Notes under the pieces: model-generated
Told to the model about the DNA's origin: nothing
The model's database searches: none
What the model saw: the letters and a program-made list of their open reading frames with translations, nothing else
Made by a program: the position numbers and the translations under genes
Shown here: one piece after another, positions 54,632-64,000 of the stretch
Layout: every line of letters begins with the position of its first letter
Numbering within the stretch: position 1 is the first letter of the stretch
Assembly: GCF_964204645.1 (NCBI RefSeq)
Contig: NC_134026.1
Span: forward strand, 3,720,001 to 3,784,000
Origin: Tubulanus polymorphus
Lineage: Eukaryota > Nemertea > Palaeonemertea > Tubulaniformes > Tubulanidae
DNA length: 64,000 nucleotides
Reading direction: 5' to 3'

Positions 54632-55256
54632 AATAGAAGTTGTTTTACTGCTAGTCAAATACGATGGTCATGGGAACACTACATGATCCATATTCCAGTG
54701 ACATTCACATAGTGTGGTTTCGTAGTACTTCGACATGTTGGGCATTATGTCTTGTTAAGAGGTGAAGAAATATGTCAAAACTCGATATGAGCTTTAGGTA
54801 TTGAGTTAAATTCAGTTTTTGTGAACATGTACACATTCTCTACTTTACACATCTAATCGCAGCAAAAATTACTAGATTCACTTACGGAACTGATACGGGA
54901 TAAGAATCTTCTTGCATTAACGTTTACACTCTTGTCGAGTGCAACTGCTAAAACTGCTTACATACTTAAAACTGTTGTGAACCTATCCAGTTGAAATACC
55001 TGAATGCAGAGAGCATGTCATTGCTGTTAGAATTGGTAAAATGAATATTTTTGTTTGCTTTGTTTAAAAAGTTACCGACAGTAGTTGTTGAGTTTTATTA
55101 ATTCCCTAGGTATTGAGTAGATTTAGTTTCTTGCCATGAAATTTGTTGAGTCAAAATTGAAATTTTGCTGTAAGTTACTGGTATGTAAATCTGTTTGTTG
55201 CTCAGTGTTTTTCTCCTAAGTGAATGAGATATCGCAGCTGATAGCTGTTACAAAAA

Positions 55257-55262
55257 AATAAA
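55257..55262 (+). terminator. Proximal SGSM2 polyadenylation signal
   Basis: AATAAA within A-rich context, about 630 bases after the SGSM2 stop codon. Confidence 0.5.
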
Positions 55263-57674
55263 TGTTATACCAAAGTTTTACTGAGTGAGGTTTCATTCAC
55301 TGTATATGAGAGAATACTTAAGGAAATAATGTCTCATTCACATTTATTTTGTTTGTATTTTTATAATTTTTATGTGAAAAATGTTCTCTAAAATTCATCA
55401 TCGAATGAATTATGTTGTACTTAAAAAAGGAGGGAGAAATTAGAAAAATTCCATGCATTCGATTACGGTAATAATTACTACATGTAGGACTGTTACTTCA
55501 TAATGTATAAAATCATACGAACAAAATTTAATCGATTCATAGCTTCTGATACTTTCCATAAACAAAATGCATTTTCAAAATTTGAAACATATCATCAGGC
55601 CTATATTATGACTTTCTAATAAATACACCCAAGTAGGATTTGCAATGTACTTCATCATTGTTCAGAAAATTGCCTCAATGTAGGTCACTTTGATGAGAGG
55701 TATAAAAATGTTATGATTCTGTGATAGACATACCGGGGGTAGACTTATATTTTCATCAATATGAAACTTTATACGAATATGCATTGTATATTAGGTATAT
55801 CGCTTATAGTTGAGTTTCAGTTTCACAAATTTTAGTTAGCAAAAAGTCGAGCAGAAAGTTTGATTATTGAATTATTTAATCTTCCATAGTTTATTCCGCA
55901 TATAAACATTTGTAGTATATCTTATGTGTTGTACTTAAATCTGTTATTCTTCCTGTGTAGTCCTGAACAGATCCACACATAAATTTCATCGATGTTGCCA
56001 TGAGCATCTATAATGTCTTCATTGCATGCCATATAAAGAGTTGCACAGAATTTCTACTTCAGTATCAATTCAAACACACACAGAATCAAATCATTCCATA
56101 AGAAATTTCATGGAAATGATTCTACGGTGGAACTTCGTTATAGCAAGCTCGGATAAAACGATTTGATAAATTTCGTGACTGTTTTAGTAACCATTTGCGT
56201 TCGGGTTCGGTATAAGCTAACTATTGGTTATAAAAAAATGATTTTACGGCCCCTGAAATTCATTGTAACGAGATTCCATTGTAAAGGGAACTTTAAAAAG
56301 AGATTAGTTTAGGTTTATCCAGTGGAACAAATGTATATATGTATTTATACGTGACGGTGTATGTTTATCCCTTGCCAGTGTTAAACGTTGTGATAGATTC
56401 CAGTTTAAATCATTCAGAGTATTGAAGTTATCGGCGTTCATGTATTGACGATTACAATTGAAAAAATTGTTTCTGATTGCGCTATAAACGAAGGCTGGAT
56501 TGTAATATATTAGCCATTACATGGAATATTGTGATAATTACATAATCAATTCTTTCCAAGAGTATTGTATATAATGTATTGTAAATTATGTATCCCACCT
56601 ATGTGCACTGCCATATATACATTATATATACTTATACCAGGGTAGTCAAATATTAGCCAGTTTCAGTGAAGCCTTAATGGATAGAAAGAGACATTTCCTA
56701 TCTTTGAAAAGTGGCTCGATGATTGAAAAAATTAACAAGATATACCCTATGTATCGTAGATTTGAAAAAAAAAATTGGATTGCAAAAATTACAATCCTTA
56801 AATGAAATAGGATTTGATTACCTGTTTAGCCCACTTCGGAATTAAGTCCCAGTGGGTAATTGCATTCACTTCTATTTTTCTATCTGGCCGTAGACGGAAT
56901 CCAGTTAATTTGGGAAGTATTGAAGATGCTTCAATGGATTGACTTGATATTTGGGTTATACATGTATCTACCCCTGTCCATCTGCAGCCCAAAAACTGGC
57001 CTTATCAGAATCAAGTTGGCTGACTAGTGTGCGACTAATTATTATGTTCGCTGATCAACTCAGCTTTTCAAAATGCCTCAATCAATTATCTTGACATTTC
57101 CTATGTATATATGTATCCCCCTAGAGCCCACCATGTTATAAAACATTGAGTCGATCGGACTCAAAATGGCCATCCTGTGACCATTTTTTGCCCAAAAATA
57201 TAAACAAGGTCATTGATTACTGTATTTGTTGCCCTGGGGGTGTTCTATTGCAGAATTTTCAAGCACTATGTCAAGTGGGCATGATGTCCCTGGATCCATA
57301 ATATTGGAATGTATAAAAATTAGTTTTAAAAGTATCATAAAATTTGAGTCCCTTATCATTGATCTTTGCTTCGCGGAATTCTCCCTAGTTAGCGATTTCA
57401 TTGTACAGAAGATATTGTGATATACCGGTAGTTCGTGTAAAATGTTCCTATATTTTTCTATTGTTGCGTGATCCTGGTGACTATAACTCAGTAGATGAAT
57501 GTATGAATCTATAAATGTATATATACATATATATTATAAGATATATGAAATCCTTAGATGTGCAATATAGACATAATAACTTTATTATGTGTTGTTTACT
57601 GTGTGTATATAGATCGATCTAAGAATAAATTATATATGAAAATATATTGTGAATATTTGTAAAATTGTGCAAAA

Positions 57675-57690
57675 AATAAATAAAACTGTT
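57675..57690 (+). terminator. Distal polyadenylation signals
   Basis: Overlapping AATAAATAAA signals in the last A-rich stretch before the next promoter. They could end long SGSM2 transcripts. Confidence 0.35.
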
Positions 57691-57832
57691 ATTATATGAT
57701 ACAAAAATGCACCTTGTCGATCTTTCTCGGATTTGAAACATGAGCAACTGGAATATTGGTAATTTTCTGTTAGTAATTTGCTAACTCCGACTAATTGATT
57801 ACGAATTATTAAACGGTCAAATTAATGACGCG

Positions 57833-57910
57833 GTCCGGTCCGGTGTCGATAGAGTCCGGTTCGCTGTCCGGTTATACTAAACCCGGAAGTAAAATTCATC
57901 ATGGCTGCCC
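57833..57910 (+). promoter_or_regulatory. C6orf62 promoter: TCCGG cluster, ETS site, YY1-like site
   Basis: Four or five TCCGG units occur within about 40 bp (57833-57872). They are followed by an ETS consensus CCGGAAGT (57883-57890) and the YY1-like TCATCATGGCTGCC (57896-57909). ETS plus YY1 a few bases apart is the usual arrangement at the start site of TATA-less housekeeping genes, so transcription probably begins near 57.9 kb. The ATG in the YY1-like site opens only a 7-codon ORF. Confidence 0.55.
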
Positions 57911-58928
57911 TTCTGAATTTTTGAGATACGCGAACATTCCGTTGTTTTTGTGCGTTTATCCAAGTTGTCTGGCTCAAGCGGCGATCAGTTATTGCTTCAG
58001 GATGACTTCTAAATATCTAAGAACTCGTTGTTATCGACCGTTGATGATTCGTCCCTTGTCAGAATGCATAAATATCAAATTTAGATAGGCCACTTTTCGC
58101 TGGATTGTCTGAATCGATAAGATTAAGAAGATTACTGAAGGAGACCGAGTTGTAACGTAGGTCAACACCAGTAACGCGTTTAGATAAGTCGTCAACAACA
58201 AAGCGAAGTAGACTAAATTACAAAAATCAAGCTCCAGAATGGGAATAGATCACGAAAAAGCTAAAGTCTAAAACGTAGTAGTAGTAGTGACTGTGAGAAT
58301 GGAAGGAAAAAAGTAAGGAAAGAAATAAAGATAAGTATCTGAAGAAGCAGCGATGGTTCGCCGAGACGGTTGAATGTACGCGGGAGATAGGATTATATCG
58401 TTCGCTTCCTGATCAGATGAGAATCCAGTGTTAGAAATGAAGCTACTTGTCGTGCAATGAATCTATACAGCAACATCGTCGACGAAGCTTACCTTTGTTT
58501 TTGTGTAAAGTGTAAATTCATTTCGTTTTGTTCTGTATTTCTATAGTTCTTTGTAAATAGCACGTATAAATATATATATATATATATATTTATATGACAC
58601 GATGACATTAGGTCTCTAGTTGCCATATTGATATATAGACTACAAGTTTACTACTCGACGTCAGAGATTTCGACATCATAAAATTATTTTGCCAGGAGAG
58701 AAGAGAAAACCCACGAAACTGTTAACTGTCGTACAAGCGTTTTGTATGAGGATGTCATTATTAGTGACGACTTCGTGATTTGCGGCACAAAAATTTCAAT
58801 ACGCGCGGTAAAGGCTATATATTTCAAATGCTGCAGTATCGAAAACTGCTTTAAAAAAACATACAAAAACTCTAGGACTTGCGGAGCACGATTTTGTCGA
58901 TAAAACGCACAGAAGCACAAAATTCAGG
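57911..58928 (+). other. C6orf62 5' leader region
   Basis: About 1 kb lies between the promoter motifs and the coding start. It probably contains a non-coding first exon and an intron ending before the ATG. A TA microsatellite is at 58570-58589. Small frames at 57825-58088 (+) and 58684-58920 (-) are not supported as genes. Confidence 0.4.
58570..58589. repeat. (TA)10 microsatellite
   Basis: A 20-base alternating TA tract in the C6orf62 leader region. Confidence 0.95.
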
Positions 58929-60287
58929 ATGAGTGATCCACGCTCGCGAAAATCAAACGCTGTTCAAAGGCTGCGGCAGCAACTACGCAAGAAAAGGGAA
59001 TCGTTAGCCGACCAGTTTGACTACAAGATGTACACTATATTTCACTTTAAAGATAAGGTACTATTTGGGAACAAAATATGAGATAGGTGCAGTTGACTCG
59101 ACCTATATATATTCAGAACAATATTTTCTCAGAGTGTTTTTTCTTAATTCGCAGAAAAAATCTCCGGCGGTGTTCGAAATGGCCGAAGTGGTGAATGTGA
59201 TGACCAATAACTATGAGGATACGATATTGAAAGGAGTGAAAGAAGAAGCGTACTCGTATGAAAGCTCCGTCGAACTGCTACAGAAAGATGTAGTTCAACT
59301 TCATGCCCATAGGTGGCATCCAATGAGAAAGGTAAAATGATAAGCGAATATGCATCAAGAATCGGTATCTTGGCTTCTCGGATTCAGAGTCAAATCTCTT
59401 GAAGTTTCTTTACAATTACTACTGTAAATGTGTCTTGTTTATGTTGTTCAGGATGTTATTGGATGTACATCTACGATCGACTTTTTTCTTTGGCCTCGCG
59501 GTGATATCGATCACGTTGAATGTCTTCTATTTTCACGCTGGAAAGGCGAATCGGAAGAACCTTTCAGGCGGCTGCAGGTATTTTGTTTACATTTTAAGTT
59601 ATCGAATATTCTAGTTGGATGGACGCCAAAATGTACTCGTTCGAAAAAAAGGTTGGGACCACAATGGATTACAGCGTATAACAATTGCCACCTCTGATTA
59701 TTGTATTTGACAAAATGACAAATCTAACCCCATCAGATGTTTAGAAATGAAAGGTACTTTGATATTAAAGATACTTTTTTTTGTTGACAGGTTGTATTTG
59801 AATTCCACTCCGATGATTACGAAAAGCAAATTATACGTTTGTTGACTCAAAAAGAGAAATCGGGTCTCATAATTAACAACGTGCTACAGTCAATTTTCTT
59901 CTTCATGGAAAGGTGTACTATGAAGGTCAGTTCAAGGTTGCTCTACTGGTCTATATTTCATCAGAAGATATAATTTTTAAACTGATTATGCTTTAACCTT
60001 TGATACATATTTATTTTAGACATCAAAAAACACAGCTGTTGTATTCAAACTGACAAGTATCTGTCTCTATTTACCTCAGGTAAGATTCAGACGAAAGCTC
60101 TTCGTCGCAATACGATATATTAAGTTAGAACTAATCTCGCTGGCCTTTAATAATTCTTTTCAATTGTATGACATTATTATTATTATTATCATTATTATTA
60201 TTTCATAAAGATACTGTATTTTTCTAGGACCAGTTGACATTATGGGGCCCATCGACTATGGAGGACGAGATGGCAGCTTATGTCTAA
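58929..60287 (+). CDS. C6orf62: C6orf62 homologue, conserved protein of unknown function, 6 exons, 228 aa
   Basis: Exons: 58929-59057, 59155-59331, 59452-59577, 59791-59925, 60020-60079, 60228-60287; every intron is phase 0 and GT-AG, 229 codons with stop. The protein starts [20 protein letters not shown], with a basic amphipathic helix and [16 protein letters not shown]. It continues with [72 protein letters not shown], and [17 protein letters not shown] near the C-terminus. It aligns over its full length with human C6orf62 (229 aa), a metazoan family with no assigned enzymatic domain. No signal peptide or membrane segment is visible. Its function cannot be inferred from sequence. The uniform phase-0 introns are notable. 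Confidence 0.96.
60172..60203. repeat. (ATT)n microsatellite in C6orf62 intron 5
   Basis: About ten ATT units with one ATC interruption, 25 bases before the last exon. Confidence 0.9.
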
Positions 60288-60576
60288 AAGCATTCAATCT
60301 TTTTTCGAGAAGACTTTTCATTATTTTCTAGTGTCTGATTTAACTGCTTTATCTGCTTAGTAATTTTTGTGGTGAGCTACGCAAGAATGAATTTATACCC
60401 ATGTTTGAATTTCATTACTGTTACTTGAACACTCTTGAGACCTCTACTGAACTATGATTAATGCACTGGCATTGTCTTCATTGACTATGTATAGGTATAC
60501 CTGTTGGGATAATGAGGAATTGCGTAATGCACTGGTATCTACGTATCCAAAAATGTTTTAGGTTGAAAATTATGTA

Positions 60577-60582
60577 AATAAA
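60577..60582 (+). terminator. C6orf62 polyadenylation signal
   Basis: AATAAA, 290 bases after the stop codon, with a further AATAA nearby. Confidence 0.65.
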
Positions 60583-60609
60583 CAATAACATACTTGATAT
60601 TTTTGCAGA

Positions 60610-63600
60610 GTCTAACAGTTTTAAACTGTCGTTTTCTCAACCAAAACCACAGTGATGGCGGTCATTTGTTCGGTTTTGACAAGATTTTCATTTCGTTAAG
60701 GTTTTCGTTTTGGCATTGTAAATAAGAATGTGCTTTCGAGACTTCATTTGGGAGTTTAGGTTCTCGAAAAAGAGCTGATTTATTTTAAAATGATAATTAT
60801 AAGGCAATGAATAGATAAATCATTACAATGAAATTGTTTTATTTGATTGTAAATTTATACGTTTATGTCAGCGGCATATTAGAAATTCTGAAAATATTCC
60901 CCGATGTATAACTAATTACGGAACTGTTGGTAAATCTCTTAAATAATCAGCGATCATCTGGTGGTGAACTGGCATATCAGGTGTTGAGAATCACATTCCA
61001 ATTCAAATTTGTATTCAGATTATATCTACTGTATAACGAATATGTCTATATATCTACCAGAAATTCAAAAATTCTGTGAACCTTAACGTTTTTGTATATT
61101 TTCTACGCGATGTTCGTATTTAAAGTCGAAAGGTTCACATGATATTGATTTAAGCATCTTATTCAGATAAATATTTCTGCTTCCATTCAAATATGATGAT
61201 GATGCAGTGAAGGTCTCAAATCATTAAAAAAATTTGTAAAATTTGATCTATCTAACATAAAAATACAATGTGCTGTCAAATAAATGATTTAATAACGAAC
61301 TATACAGTGTTTTTAGATTTATATTTTAGATTTATAGTTGCAGATGCCTGGTCTTTGATACGGGTGAAAGATGTATATTATTGGAACCTTTCTTTATTTA
61401 CATTTTCACTGCTGCAATTATTTTCGGACACCATGAGGATATCTTGTAGTTGTTGGCAGCTACAGCACAACATACAGTCAGTGTATGTAGCTATTGTTAA
61501 GAACTGATCAGTTTTGAAGATAATTGGTTAATCAACAAGGAACCACGTCATTCCAAGTCATATTGAGCTGTGCTGCGAAGACTGGAAGTCAACTTGGTCT
61601 TTGGTTATCTGTTATGCCTGATGAAACTGCTCATTTTGCTCAATTCAGTACGGTGTCATCTACAGAGAAAGCTGTTAAGCGGATGATCCTGGGTGCAGCC
61701 ATATTGGCTTCGAGTTTTCCTCTAGATTGTTATGGCACACTGAATAGGTCAGTCTCCCAAATGAACACGGCTATATTGAATGACTAGGTACGAGGGATAA
61801 CCTAATGCAATGGTGGCTGCAACATCCCATAGTGAATGTGTTAATTAAAGAGTAGCATAGAATCTGATTATATCCCAACTTGCCAGATACTCTTAAGTTT
61901 CAACTTAAGTACAGAGCAGGAAAGCTTTGGAAGACGACCATTACTAGATAAGAACTAATTCAGTAAAGAAAAATATGTTGTATCTTTATTGCATATTTGC
62001 ATTGATCCATAATAAAATTTGCATTCATTCAAAAATCTTCCAACAAATCATAAACACATTCAGACTAGAAGCATATTCATATACATATATCTCTATATAT
62101 ATCTTTGTATTCTATCTAAAGTCAGTAATAATATATAGTACCATTAACAAGCCATACTAAAATAGGTGCTTTTCACAAATCTATAAAATCTTTCTCAAGA
62201 GATAAACCTGTGCTTATCAGGATTTGATTCAATTTATGAAAATTGAATTCGCATGAACTACTCTAGATTTACGTTTTTGGACATTACTTTACAAATGATC
62301 GCGAATCCAGAATACACACAGTATGTGGGCTTTACTGACTAAGTAGACTCTTGTCTTGCTTGGCATTTTATGCGCTCGTAAAATTCCATGGTTTACCATA
62401 AATATTTCACCGAGTTGAGAAATCAGAAATCTTCATCGATTTCTAGCAGTTTTCTGAGTTGACTACACAAAATACACGTACATGTACTTCATATTACAGA
62501 TTAAGTTTTTCATGAACGTGAAGACGAAATTCTCATCTGAATATAACTAGGGTAAATCATGTTCATTTCAAACTCGAAATGTAATTTTCCTGAGCAGTAG
62601 AAGACAGTGATGAGTTATAATAACAACGTATCGAAGTATTTCAAAAATAATTTTTAGCAGGACAAAAACGAAGTGACAATTTGGAAGTAAAACTAAAGCT
62701 GGAAGCACCAGACAAACAAATATTTCATCGTAAGACACGTAATGATGACAGTCAGATCTCACATACCTTACACACTTTATAAAGCACACTTCATCTACTT
62801 ATGAATTATATTACATTGTTCTCAAGTCACTATGGTGGAAAGGCAATTGAATTCTTTGCTGATTTCAAAGAATATTTTGGACCACATTTTCAAATAATTT
62901 AGGGCCAATAACTTAGAATAACGAAATGCGAAAACATACATTTTATCTACAACGAATTAATGCTGATGAATGCAAATTATATGCAAAAGGCCTTCACGAA
63001 TCTATTGCCATACGCTTAGCAATAGATCTGTTTGCACAACTACGACCTTGTGAATTTATAATAACTTTCTTCAGGGGACCAGCTTTCTTTTATCAGTTTG
63101 CTTATCCTAGTTGAATTGTAGATAATTCAAATAACACCTTACACTTGATGTGATTGCGTTCGTGCAATAAACAGGTATAAAACAAAAGGACAATATCTAA
63201 GAACTAGTCGTCTATACGTTTCATAAGCAAAAAGCGAGCGATTTCAAAAACCAGCCAAAGCCTTTATTCAATCAATGGCTATCATAATGTAATTCTGTGG
63301 ACCAACAATAGTAATACAAATTGATCTCTCATATCAGACTCAATAATAACTAACACCGGTAAAATCGAGACCATTCATAAAATAATTTTTTTGGGAAATT
63401 TGTGTCCTCTGATAAGAGTTGTTATGTAAGGTATATAACAATACCTTCTTAATCACTAAAATGTACTCTATGAATGGTCCCATGTACGCAATACATTGTA
63501 TGCATAATATCCTGCTCACTTTCTAATTACATAGCATAGCACAGTGGTCCTGAGGCAGTTTATTACGTTACAATAGGGATTAAGGTTCACTCTCAGTAAA

Positions 63601-64000
63601 CTCTGCTCCCAGTAAAATATCATGGCAATATCTGCTCCAGTGATGAAATGGCATGCACTTCTATACGGACGGATCCAGGGCAAATGATGAGCATTTATTC
63701 TCGAGTGTTTCGTCTAAGGCAAGAGGCACCCTGGATCTGCCACTAAAATCATAGAGCCGTACAGACCTAAATTCAGGATATAAAAGTAGCCTATAATAGG
63801 GAAATACGAACAGTAGTTCCACACTGCTCCAACTGAACAGTAAACAGGTGATAAATTGTGGAGACAATGAGTAATAATCATTCTTAGAAGAAATTCTTTC
63901 ATACGAGATAAGTACATGTATTTAACAGTATCAAATCGATCATGCTAATATGCATTTGTCACTTTAGGAGTGATTCCTTCTTACACTTTGACCTATGGAA
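60610..64000. other. Right-end region, no supported gene
   Basis: AT-rich DNA with only small open frames. The longest GC-balanced one is at 61524-61787 (+), 87 codons, ending in TAG, with no recognised similarity. Minus-strand frames at 62568-62789 and 63661-63917 are hydrophobic but unsupported. The stretch may be the 3' UTR or introns of a neighbouring gene beyond the window. Confidence 0.5.

Larger units (their letters stand above)
54632..57832 (+). other. SGSM2 3' UTR and downstream spacer
   Basis: AT-rich DNA with several AATAAA signals. One at 55257-55262 is about 630 bases after the stop. Another is at 55618-55623, and a dense group lies near 57620-57690. A 3' UTR of 0.65 kb is the simplest reading, with longer forms up to about 3 kb possible. 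No coding frame is supported. Confidence 0.55.

Noticed and set aside
57825-58088. 87-codon ORF at the C6orf62 promoter
   Set aside because: It begins within the TCCGG/ETS/YY1 promoter cluster and has no protein similarity; better explained as leader DNA.

Overview
The window is nuclear DNA of a bilaterian animal, most likely a marine invertebrate and plausibly a lophotrochozoan. The species cannot be named from the sequence alone. The evidence is five intron-rich genes with canonical GT-AG splicing whose products align along their whole length with metazoan families, AT-rich introns and spacers, and several families of short non-autonomous transposons. I assembled every exon chain by hand. 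All five chains keep frame across every junction and end at a stop codon.

Layout: 1-8.5 kb is upstream spacer with no gene I can support, only transposon relics. 9.17-15.63 kb (+) is PHF12, a two-PHD plus FHA chromatin reader of Sin3/HDAC complexes. 18.30-24.76 kb (+) is UNC119, a lipid-binding chaperone for acylated cargo, whose introns and downstream flank hold four small mobile elements. 24.8-30.2 kb is the spacer between two convergent genes and holds a nested pair of inverted-repeat elements. 30.27-34.36 kb (-) is VPS33A, the SM protein of HOPS/CORVET. It shares a 432-bp bidirectional promoter with SGSM2-like (34.80-54.63 kb, +), a RUN-TBC Rab GTPase-activating protein of 22 coding exons. 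58.93-60.29 kb (+) is the orthologue of human C6orf62, a conserved family of unknown function. 60.6-64 kb holds no gene I can support.

The genes do not form one pathway. Two of them, VPS33A and SGSM2, act in Rab-dependent endosomal and lysosomal trafficking and share a promoter. UNC119 moves lipidated proteins between membranes and PHF12 is nuclear. In human, PHF12 and UNC119 lie on 17q11.2 and UNC119B and VPS33A on 12q24.31, so the cluster may keep an old bilaterian linkage.

The most unusual structure is a pair of roughly 240-255 bp palindromic elements in UNC119 introns 1 and 2. They carry a hammerhead-ribozyme-like core, are flanked by 13-14 bp target-site duplications, lie in opposite orientations and bracket exon 2. 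Other notable items are a 220-bp TTA-flanked MITE family with two inverted copies, a nested MITE, a tandem intronic repeat containing decayed copies of the edge of UNC119's last exon, a GC-AG intron in VPS33A, and CTCF-like motifs at promoters.
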